Shown here: piece after piece, positions 1-5,260 of the stretch
Layout of the letters: every line of letters starts with the position of its first letter
How positions within the stretch are numbered: the first letter of the stretch is position 1
From: Opitutaceae bacterium UBA6669
Lineage (GTDB): Bacteria; Verrucomicrobiota; Verrucomicrobiia; Opitutales; Opitutaceae
Reading direction: 5' to 3'
Assembly: GCA_002455175.1 (NCBI GenBank)
Contig: DKKJ01000142.1
Span: forward strand, 9,265-15,392
Length of the DNA: 6,128 bases
The notes under the pieces: generated by a model
Database searches by the model: none
What the model was told of the DNA's origin: nothing
Seen by the model: only the letters and a program-made list of their open reading frames with translations
Made by a program: the position numbers and the translations under genes

Positions 1-2
1 AA

Positions 3-635
3 GCAGCCGATCGCTCCCCTCTCAGTGTGTTCGCCAACACCGGACAGGACTGTTGCGCGCGAAGTCGCGTGTATGTCGAACGACGGATCTTTGGCGCGTT
101 TGTCGAACGCTTCCTAGAAGCCACCCGCGTACTGGTTGTTGGCGATCCACGACAGCCGGAAACTCAATTGGGCCCGTTGGTTTCAGCCGAGCAACGGGCA
201 AAGGTCGAACGCTACCTCTCTGATGCTAAAGCACGAGGCTCGCACTTCGCTCTTGGCGGGAGTCGACCCTTCGATCGCGGCTACTTCCTCAGCCCTACCG
301 TCCTCACCCAGATTGCCCCACATGACCCCTGTTGGACGGAAGAAATCTTCGGTCCGGTGGTCGGCCTGATGCCTTTCGACGACGAGGAGTCCATGATCGA
401 ATCGGTCAACGCTTCACCTTACGGGTTAAGCGCCTCTCTTTGGACGCGATCATTGGATCGCGCGCTACGCGTCTCGCGCCGCATCGAAAGCGGCGTGATT
501 AGCATTAATAGTCACTCAAGCGTTCACGTGGAGGCGCCTTTCGGCGGGTTCAAGCAGAGCGGGATCGGACGCGATCTAGGAATGGCCGCGCTCGAAGGGT
601 ACACCGAGTTAAAAAACATCTACATTGGAGGCTGA
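3..635 (+). CDS. Aldehyde dehydrogenase family protein, C-terminal part (5' end outside window)
   Basis: This is the C-terminal 210 residues of an NAD(P)-dependent aldehyde dehydrogenase. The frame is open from base 3 to TGA 633-635 and starts in mid-domain, so the gene continues upstream; a GTG at 27 is internal, not a start. Seen: the catalytic cysteine motif NTGQDCCARSR, with the nucleophile Cys encoded at 51-53 (GQDC), then EEIFGPV in the cofactor region and the C-terminal motif PFGGFKQSGIGRD. The NAD-binding fold and general-base glutamate lie outside the window. The class is the broad betaine-aldehyde/aminobutyraldehyde type, and substrate cannot be read from motifs. The last two glycine codons (GGA GGC) form the Shine-Dalgarno sequence of the next gene, whose ATG lies one base after this stop, so translation is probably coupled. 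Beside a gamma-glutamylamide-synthetase-like enzyme, I infer oxidation of a gamma-glutamylamino aldehyde (PuuC-like role). Family is nearly certain; role is moderate. Confidence 0.95.
   Translation, partial: AADRSPLSVFANTGQDCCARSRVYVERRIFGAFVERFLEATRVLVVGDPRQPETQLGPLVSAEQRAKVERYLSDAKARGSHFALGGSRPFDRGYFLSPTVLTQIAPHDPCWTEEIFGPVVGLMPFDDEESMIESVNASPYGLSASLWTRSLDRALRVSRRIESGVISINSHSSVHVEAPFGGFKQSGIGRDLGMAALEGYTELKNIYIGG
625..631 (+). promoter_or_regulatory. Ribosome binding site fixing the glutamine synthetase start
   Basis: TTGGAGG with core GGAGG at 627-631 lies five bases before ATG 637. It sits inside the last codons of the aldehyde dehydrogenase. It supports ATG 637 over the in-frame TTG at 625, which would overlap the upstream gene and has no purine-rich site before it. 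Confidence 0.8.
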
Positions 636-636
636 C

Positions 637-1989
637 ATGACGCTGGACCTGAAAACCCTCACCGCTGCGATCAAAAAACGGGAAATCGACACCGTCATTG
701 TGGCATTTCCCGACACGGTCGGACGATTGGTGGGCAAACGTTTTACCGGGAAGCATTTTCTCTCTCAGGCCGCTACGTCGGGCACGCACGCGTGCAACTA
801 CCTGCTGACCGTGGATATCGAAATGGAACCACAAAGTGGGTTCGCCCTGGCGAATTGGGAACAAGGGTTCGGAGATTTCGAACTTCGCCCTGACTTCTCC
901 ACACTCCGACGGCTCCCCTGGCAACCGACCACGGCCCTCCTGATTTGCGATTGCGCCCACCCGGAATCGAACTGGGTCCCGGAAGCGCCCCGCTCCGTGC
1001 TCCGTAACCAACTCGCAAAGGCGAGTCAGTTGGGATACACTCCGTACGCGGCGACGGAGTTGGAGTTTTTTTTGCTCAATCAGTCGTATCACGCCGCGTC
1101 TTTGGCGCATTACCAGGGACTTACCCCTTCCAGCGACTACCGCATCGACTACCACACGATGCAGCCTACCCGCGACGAAGCCCTGATGCGACAAATCCGA
1201 AATCAAATGGATGAAGCCGGCATTGCCATCGAAAGCAGCAAGGGGGAATGGGGACGGGGGCAACACGAGCTGAACTTTGTCTACGACCAGGTGCTTCCCA
1301 TGGCCGATGGCCACACGATCTTCAAGCAGGGCGTCAAGGAAATCGCGGCACAGCACGAACGCTGTGTTACCTTCATGCCCAAACCTTGGGCCAACGAAGT
1401 CGGGAGTAGTTGCCACATCCACTTCAGTCTGTGGAAGGGCTCAGTGAATCGTTTTTGGGACAAAAAAACGAAAAAGGGTTCGAGTCTTTTCCGTCAGTTT
1501 TTGGGAGGCGTCCTCAAATATTCACCCGAGCTGTGTTACTTCTACGCTCCCACCGTCAACGCGTATAAGCGCTACCAAGTCGGGAGCTGGGCTCCGACCA
1601 AAATGGCCTGGTCGTACGACAATCGCACCGTTGGTTTTCGCGTGTGCGGTAGCGGGCAAGGTTTCCGTTTTGAAAACCGCATGCCGGGTGCAGACGCCAA
1701 CCCATATCTCGCCTTTTCCGCCATGCTCGCCGCCGGAATGGCCGGGATCGAAGAAGAGCTCGACTGCGGTGACGACTATCAAGGAAACGCTTACACCGAC
1801 GATCGTCTTCCCGCCTTGCCACGGTCGTTGCACGATGCCGCGTCGCGCCTGAAGAAAAGCGCTTTCGCCAGACGCGCGTTCGGAGACGCCGTCGTCGATT
1901 TTTACGCTCACACTGCGGAGCTTGAGGCAGCAGCTTACGCGAGCGCCGTGACCGACTGGGAACGCACGCGCTACTTCGAACAGATCTGA
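637..1989 (+). CDS. Glutamine synthetase family protein, probable gamma-glutamylamide (gamma-glutamylpolyamine) synthetase
   Basis: A cytoplasmic ATP-dependent ligase of 450 residues, close to the usual length for GS-I and PuuA-like enzymes. The N-terminal beta-grasp contains DTVGRLVGKR (about 26-35). Active-site motifs are all present: metal-binding glutamates in ATELEFF (E141, E143), E204 and E211 in GEWGRGQHE, H260 in GSSCHIH, NAYKR (308-312), the nucleotide-site segment around DNRTVGFR, and E346/R348 in FENRMPGADANPYL. The FENRMPGADANPYL stretch resembles PuuA (YRVAGADANPYL) more than classical GlnA (VRFPDP), and the tail ends in VTDWERTRYFEQI, a style seen in GlnA-like polyamine or amine synthetases. 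The product is therefore more likely a gamma-glutamyl-amine than glutamine, but that is inference. Y386 lies near where GlnA carries its adenylylated tyrosine, but the NLYDLP context is missing. An 8-T run (1066-1073) encodes the catalytic EFFL segment; the frame is intact. It is coupled to the upstream dehydrogenase. Family is certain; substrate is moderate. Confidence 0.93.
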   Translation: MTLDLKTLTAAIKKREIDTVIVAFPDTVGRLVGKRFTGKHFLSQAATSGTHACNYLLTVDIEMEPQSGFALANWEQGFGDFELRPDFSTLRRLPWQPTTALLICDCAHPESNWVPEAPRSVLRNQLAKASQLGYTPYAATELEFFLLNQSYHAASLAHYQGLTPSSDYRIDYHTMQPTRDEALMRQIRNQMDEAGIAIESSKGEWGRGQHELNFVYDQVLPMADGHTIFKQGVKEIAAQHERCVTFMPKPWANEVGSSCHIHFSLWKGSVNRFWDKKTKKGSSLFRQFLGGVLKYSPELCYFYAPTVNAYKRYQVGSWAPTKMAWSYDNRTVGFRVCGSGQGFRFENRMPGADANPYLAFSAMLAAGMAGIEEELDCGDDYQGNAYTDDRLPALPRSLHDAASRLKKSAFARRAFGDAVVDFYAHTAELEAAAYASAVTDWERTRYFEQI

Positions 1990-2059
1990 GGCCGGTGTAC
2001 GCAGCCGTTCCGCAACAACCATCTGGAGCGTTAAATTAAACTGTGGCCGGAAAGTAGCG

Positions 2060-2083
2060 CAGGCTTCTAGCCTGAATTGGCTA
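2060..2083. repeat. Two overlapping short hairpins downstream of the glutamine synthetase gene
   Basis: CAGGCT (2060-2065) pairs perfectly with AGCCTG (2069-2074) over a 3-base TCT loop. TAGCC (2068-2072) can instead pair with GGCTA (2079-2083) over a 6-base loop. The two structures are mutually exclusive. No T-run follows, so this is not a standard intrinsic terminator; it could mark a 3' end processed or stabilised by structure, or a dispersed palindromic repeat. The pairing is seen; any role is inference. Confidence 0.45.
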
Positions 2084-2167
2084 TGGCTTTACCTAAAATG
2101 CTCTAGCTACCCAAGCTGAGGCTCGGCCATGACGGAAGAGACCTGAGATCTAAGCGGGCTGCGCGCT

Positions 2168-2181
2168 GAGGCTGTCTCAGA
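2168..2181 (+). repeat. Left 14-bp terminal inverted repeat
   Basis: GAGGCTGTCTCAGA, exact reverse complement of 2509-2522. It also contains a local 5-bp hairpin, CTGAG (2166-2170) with CTCAG (2176-2180). GCTGAGGCT, which overlaps its outer edge at 2165-2173, occurs again 50 bp upstream at 2115-2123. Confidence 0.65.
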
Positions 2182-2433
2182 CGATCGCCGCTTGCCGGAA
2201 GAGGTGTGGGAGGACCCACGGTCCCTTGTGGCCGGGTTTGTGATCGTACGCATCGCGCATCGACGTGGACCATCCGGCGTTGTTGGCAGCACGCGATCCC
2301 CGGACACGACAGAGCGTCGTCCCTCCTTAAGAAAGTGGAAATCTGTAATTGAGACAGGCCGAACTGTCCCTCGGCAACCGACTCTATAGAACGCGCGTGG
2401 TTTCCGCGAAGTCGACGATTGGTGTCCTGTCTC

Positions 2434-2461
2434 AGCTGTCAGCTTTCCGCTTTCAGCTATT
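2434..2461 (+). repeat. Degenerate 7-bp tandem repeat
   Basis: Four consecutive heptads read AGCTGTC, AGCTTTC, CGCTTTC and AGCTATT, sharing the pattern NGCTNTY. They start on the last base of an internal CTGTCTCA copy. Short arrays of AGCT-type heptads are familiar as dispersed intergenic sequence in some bacterial genomes. With only four imperfect units, a functional claim is not justified. Confidence 0.45.
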
Positions 2462-2508
2462 CCCGCACCGTCCCTTCCCAGTTTCTTAGGTTCGTTGAGC
2501 GACTAGGT

Positions 2509-2522
2509 TCTGAGACAGCCTC
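2509..2522 (-). repeat. Right 14-bp terminal inverted repeat
   Basis: TCTGAGACAGCCTC, exact reverse complement of 2168-2181. It lies 26 bp upstream of the candidate -35 box at 2548, so the repeat-bounded segment ends just before the likely promoter region of the SorC operon. Confidence 0.65.
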
Positions 2523-2547
2523 TGCTCCCCATCCCACCACCGACCTC

Positions 2548-2576
2548 TTGACCTAAACGAAACATCGCGAAATACT
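2548..2576 (+). promoter_or_regulatory. Candidate sigma-70-type promoter for the SorC operon
   Basis: TTGACC (2548-2553, 5 of 6 to the -35 consensus) and AATACT (2571-2576, 4 of 6 to the -10) are separated by exactly 17 bp. A transcript would begin near 2583 and carry a leader of about 240 bases before the regulator gene. It is the better of two candidates here; the boxes are seen, function is inferred. Confidence 0.4.
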
Positions 2577-2691
2577 TATGCCCTTCCAGCTCCTAATGCC
2601 AGCTAGACGGGGTTCGCCGCGATAGCTCATCACTGCGGATAGCCCTCTAACCACGGCGAGCAGATTGTGCTTTCGGGATGAGCTTGCGTCC

Positions 2692-2703
2692 GAATATTTA
2701 TTC
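2692..2703. promoter_or_regulatory. AT-rich palindrome, possible operator
   Basis: GAATATTTATTC is a 12-bp palindrome with GAATA/TATTC arms around TT, the most AT-rich spot in the intergenic region. It lies downstream of the 2548 promoter candidate and about 120 bp before the regulator gene, where an autoregulatory SorC site could act. A lone 5-bp-arm palindrome is weak evidence. Confidence 0.2.
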
Positions 2704-2787
2704 CGCATCCTGATTCAAACGTTCTGCTCCTGGCCATTCGCGAACTCTGATTTCAGCACCAGAGACGAAGGTGGCACGGGAGTCGAC

Positions 2788-2793
2788 TTGACA
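2788..2793 (+). promoter_or_regulatory. Perfect -35 hexamer close to the SorC start
   Basis: TTGACA matches the -35 consensus fully, but no good -10 follows at the right distance: TTCAGT at 2812-2817 matches only 3 of 6 with an 18-bp spacer. If it is used, transcription would start within a few bases of ATG 2822 or 2828 and give a leaderless mRNA. That would fit the missing ribosome binding site. Weak on its own. Confidence 0.25.
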
Positions 2794-2821
2794 CTGCCCT
2801 TCCCTTCTCACTTCAGTTTCA

Positions 2822-3814
2822 ATGCCAATGCAGAATAATTATTCAGATGATCGCCTCCGGCTGGCTGCTCGCCTCTACTACGTGGACGGCTTGGGTCAGA
2901 ACGAGGTGGCCAAGTTTGTGAAAGTTTCCCAAGCCAAGGTTTCGCGCCTACTGGCAATGGCGCGCGAACGCGGGATCGTTCGTATCTCCGTCGCTGACTA
3001 TGACCCCCGGCGCCAAGACTTGGAAAGCGAACTGGTGGATCGGCTTAAACTGAGCACGGTTATTGTGCTCAAAGCCATTGATGGCCTTTCAACCGCGGAC
3101 CTCCGTCGCGCGGTGGGACACTTCTCTGCCGCGGCGGTGGATACACTCATCAAACCGAAGGACATTGTCGCATTGGCCGGCGGCCGGACCATCCATGAAC
3201 TCATTAACCACCTTCCGGAAAGACGGAACAAGGCCCTGACGATCGTTCAGGCAATGGGCAGCGTCGATTCCAACGTGAGCGCCTTTGATGCTCAGGAGGT
3301 CGGCCGGGTCATGGCGCAGCGCCTCGGCGGAAGTTTCCATTCTCTGAATACGCCGGCCTATATGCCGGACAAGCGAACGCGGGACGCGCTTCTCAAGCTG
3401 GAACAAGTGAGCGCCGTGCATGGCTTCCTCACGCGAGCCAACCTTGCCTTGGTCGGTGTTGGCACCTTGGAAAATTCCGTCTTCATCGAACGCGAGGTCC
3501 TCAGCTCAGAAGAAAGAGAGCACCTTAAAGACGCAGGCGCCGTGGGAGAAATCTGCGGGCGCTTCATCGACGCCGAAGGAAAAGAATGCGCCACATCCTG
3601 GAAAGACCGCGTAATGAGTGCCGAAGTGGAGCAACTGAAAAAAATCCCACTCGTGCTCGCCGTCGTCTCGGGCAGCGATCGCTCCCAAGCTCTGCTGGCG
3701 GCGATTCGTGGGCACCTTATCAAAGGTCTGATCATTGATGAAACGGGCGCTGCTGCACTGCTCAAAGCGGCTTCAGCAACGCCTGAGAAGAAGTCGCGGA
3801 CGAAAAAGAAATGA
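2822..3814 (+). CDS. SorC-family (sugar-binding) transcriptional regulator
   Basis: A 330-residue cytoplasmic DNA-binding regulator, the usual length for the SorC/DeoR(Bacillus)/CggR family. The N-terminal winged HTH spans about residues 11-55, with the helix-turn-helix at roughly 25-46 (QNEVAKFVKVSQAKVSRLL). The large effector-binding domain carries family marks: AGGRTIHEL (119-127), LVGVGTLE (210-217), AVGEICGRFID (240-250) and a C-terminal helix-strand region around VVSGSDRSQALLAAIRG. Members sense phosphorylated sugars or polyols and often act tetramerically. A Lys/Arg-rich tail (about 322-330) ends the protein. The start is ATG 2822; ATG 2828 is an equal alternative. Neither has a Shine-Dalgarno sequence, which is unusual beside the strong site of the following gene. 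The stop is 43 bp before the dehydrogenase start on the same strand, so it probably controls that gene and the transporter. Effector is not known; glycerol-1-phosphate or dihydroxyacetone phosphate is a guess from context. Confidence 0.93.
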   Translation: MPMQNNYSDDRLRLAARLYYVDGLGQNEVAKFVKVSQAKVSRLLAMARERGIVRISVADYDPRRQDLESELVDRLKLSTVIVLKAIDGLSTADLRRAVGHFSAAAVDTLIKPKDIVALAGGRTIHELINHLPERRNKALTIVQAMGSVDSNVSAFDAQEVGRVMAQRLGGSFHSLNTPAYMPDKRTRDALLKLEQVSAVHGFLTRANLALVGVGTLENSVFIEREVLSSEEREHLKDAGAVGEICGRFIDAEGKECATSWKDRVMSAEVEQLKKIPLVLAVVSGSDRSQALLAAIRGHLIKGLIIDETGAAALLKAASATPEKKSRTKKK

Positions 3815-3848
3815 GTTTTGTCTTTCAGTCCCATTCTCGCGCCACCTC

Positions 3849-3854
3849 AGGAGG
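3849..3854 (+). promoter_or_regulatory. Shine-Dalgarno sequence deciding the dehydrogenase start
   Basis: A full AGGAGG lies three bases before ATG 3858. The spacing is short, but the site is the strongest in the window. It rules against the in-frame ATG at 3735, which lies inside the SorC gene, and against ATG 3882, which lacks any site. Confidence 0.75.
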
Positions 3855-3857
3855 AAA

Positions 3858-5246
3858 ATGGCGCTCAACGCACTTCTCTCGATGAACCGCTCTGCCCAAC
3901 CGCTCTCTCTGGAGGAGGCGCTCCAATCGGCCCGCGAAACCAAAGCACTGCACGTGGGTCCACAGGTGATTGACCGAGTTGCCCAGGAGTTTTCTCGTCT
4001 GTTTCCTGGAAAGACCGCAGCGCTTGTCACCGATGCGACGTTGTTTTCCCTGATTGGCAAACGCCTCCAAGATGGTTTTGTCTCGTTGGGACTCCTCGGA
4101 CCCGCGCCTTTTATCTTTCCTGAGGAGCATGTGGAAGCCGAAGACAGCTTCGTGGAGCGAGTCGAGAAAGCCCTTTCCGCTCATAACGGCATCGCTGTAG
4201 CGGTGGGATCAGGAACGTTGAATGATCTCGTCAAACTCGCGTCTCACCGGCTTGGCCGCCCCTATATCTGCGTCGCCACCGCCGCTTCCATGGACGGATA
4301 TACGGCCTTTGGCGCTTCCATTACCTACCGGGGGTCCAAGCAGACATTCAGTTGTCCCGCGCCATTGGCAGTCTTCGCCGATACCAATGTGATCCGCCAC
4401 GCTCCCGCGTCCATGACCGCTTCCGGTTATGCCGATCTCCTCGCCAAAGTGACCGCCGGCGCCGATTGGATTCTCGCAGACGCGTTGGGGGTAGAGGCGA
4501 TTGATCCCCGCGCCTGGGAAATTGTTCAAAACGGACTAAAGCCGGCCTTAGCAGACCCTGAAGGCGCAAGAACGGGAGATCTCCAGGCGATTACTCTGCT
4601 CATCGAGGGGCTTCTCCTTGGCGGCTTCGCCATGCAGTGGTCAAAGTCCAGTCGTCCGGCCTCCGGCGCAGAACATCAGTTCAGTCATCTCTGGGACATG
4701 GAGCACCATGTGCATGAAGGGCACGCTCCCTCGCATGGCTTCAAGGTCGGCGTCGCCACACTCGCGGTGTCGGCGTTTTACGAGTTCCTCCTCGCTTACC
4801 CGATGGATACGCTCGATATCGATTCCTGCTGCAACCGTTGGCTAAATCCCACGAAAGCCGAAGCTCAAACTCGGCGTTATTTTGCCACCAGTGACTTTTT
4901 GGATACCGCGTTGACCGAAACCAAGGCAAAATATTTACCACGAGAAGACCTTCGCCTCCAGCTGATACGCCTCAAGGAAAACTGGCCCGCCACAGTCCAA
5001 CAGTTACGGGGGCAATTGATCCCCTTCGCCGAGATGAAACAGCGGTTGCAGGCCGTCGGGGCACCGACAGAGCCCGAGCAAATCGGAATCACTCGCACCC
5101 GGCTTCGAAATAGTTTTATCCGCGCACAACAGATTCGTCGGCGCTTCACCGTGTTGGATCTCGCTGTCCGCACCGACACACTCCACGCCGGCCTGGCTGC
5201 ACTCTTTGGCCCCGGTGGGCGCTGGGAGATTCCACCCCACAACTAG
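3858..5246 (+). CDS. sn-Glycerol-1-phosphate dehydrogenase (AraM/EgsA family)
   Basis: A 462-residue cytoplasmic, metal-dependent NAD(P) oxidoreductase of the iron-containing/dehydroquinate-synthase-like fold. Known members interconvert dihydroxyacetone phosphate and sn-glycerol-1-phosphate, for archaeal lipids (EgsA) and in Bacillus AraM. Seen: the dinucleotide-binding loop AVGSGTLND (115-123), the substrate-side segment VATAASMDGYTAFGAS (139-154), and three probable metal ligands: D193 in SGYADLLAK, H273 in SRPASGAEHQFSH, and H293 in APSHGFKVGVATL. Ligand spacing (80 and 20 residues) is close to the archaeal enzyme. The protein is longer than archaeal forms (about 350) and Bacillus AraM (about 394); the extra length lies in an N-terminal stretch of about 30 residues and a C-terminal helical region rich in Arg. 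It follows the SorC regulator by 43 bp and precedes an organophosphate antiporter by 14 bp, which points to catabolism or polyol-phosphate use rather than lipid synthesis. No lipid gene is seen here. Another polyol-phosphate substrate is possible. Family is very likely. Confidence 0.92.
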   Translation: MALNALLSMNRSAQPLSLEEALQSARETKALHVGPQVIDRVAQEFSRLFPGKTAALVTDATLFSLIGKRLQDGFVSLGLLGPAPFIFPEEHVEAEDSFVERVEKALSAHNGIAVAVGSGTLNDLVKLASHRLGRPYICVATAASMDGYTAFGASITYRGSKQTFSCPAPLAVFADTNVIRHAPASMTASGYADLLAKVTAGADWILADALGVEAIDPRAWEIVQNGLKPALADPEGARTGDLQAITLLIEGLLLGGFAMQWSKSSRPASGAEHQFSHLWDMEHHVHEGHAPSHGFKVGVATLAVSAFYEFLLAYPMDTLDIDSCCNRWLNPTKAEAQTRRYFATSDFLDTALTETKAKYLPREDLRLQLIRLKENWPATVQQLRGQLIPFAEMKQRLQAVGAPTEPEQIGITRTRLRNSFIRAQQIRRRFTVLDLAVRTDTLHAGLAALFGPGGRWEIPPHN

Positions 5247-5260
5247 TCATCGCGTAAATC

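Larger units (their letters stand above)
2168..2522. mobile_element. Possible MITE or insertion-sequence remnant bounded by 14-bp inverted repeats
   Basis: GAGGCTGTCTCAGA at 2168-2181 is the exact reverse complement of TCTGAGACAGCCTC at 2509-2522, giving a 355-bp unit with perfect 14-bp ends. Past one mismatch outward, a further GC pair also matches. The ends read inward like those of a DNA transposon, and the interior is non-coding, as expected for a MITE or a decayed element. A clean target-site duplication is not visible: only a loose GCT lies near each end, and it would need the right end to include one extra base. The same CTGTCTCA core appears twice more inside (2427-2434, and inverted at 2350-2357), so the unit may be two smaller elements or a composite remnant. 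No transposase is seen and I cannot assign a family. Confidence 0.4.
1990..2821. other. 832-bp intergenic region without a convincing gene
   Basis: No open frame here resembles a known protein. The two longest, 2192-2389 on + (65 aa, TTG start) and 2107-2307 on - (66 aa), are Arg/Ser/Pro-rich, lack ribosome sites and match nothing I recognise. The stretch holds small hairpins just past the glutamine synthetase gene, a segment bounded by 14-bp inverted repeats (2168-2522), degenerate 7-bp repeats, and candidate promoter elements for the SorC operon. It separates two transcription units. I found no clear rho-independent terminator (hairpin plus T-run) after position 1989. Confidence 0.7.

Noticed and set aside
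550..1422. 290-aa open frame on the minus strand opposite the glutamine synthetase gene
   Set aside because: It lies entirely antisense to a gene with a full set of catalytic motifs, has no recognisable domain and no ribosome site; it is a by-product of GC-rich codon use.
1522..2022. 166-aa minus-strand frame over the end of the glutamine synthetase gene
   Set aside because: It is antisense to conserved active-site coding sequence, and its composition looks like a shadow frame.
2165..2173. Direct repeat GCTGAGGCT with 2115-2123 as a target-site duplication
   Set aside because: Both copies lie on the same side of the repeat-bounded segment, so they cannot be its flanking duplication.
2107..2307. 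66-aa minus-strand frame in the intergenic region
   Set aside because: Low-complexity Ser/Arg/Thr composition, crosses the left inverted repeat, no ribosome site or recognisable motif.
2192..2389. Possible 65-aa small protein in the intergenic region
   Set aside because: It has a TTG start, no Shine-Dalgarno sequence, an Arg/Pro/Ser-rich random-looking product and no family resemblance; it lies within the repeat-bounded segment and I could not link it to a transposase.
2581..2700. Possible tRNA or structured RNA (GGGGTTCGCCGCG looks like a T-arm fragment)
   Set aside because: No cloverleaf can be drawn: acceptor, D and anticodon arms do not pair around it.
3735..3857. N-terminal extension of the dehydrogenase to the ATG at 3735
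   Set aside because: It would overlap the SorC gene by 80 bp and add a basic stretch unlike the family; AGGAGG at 3849-3854 supports ATG 3858.
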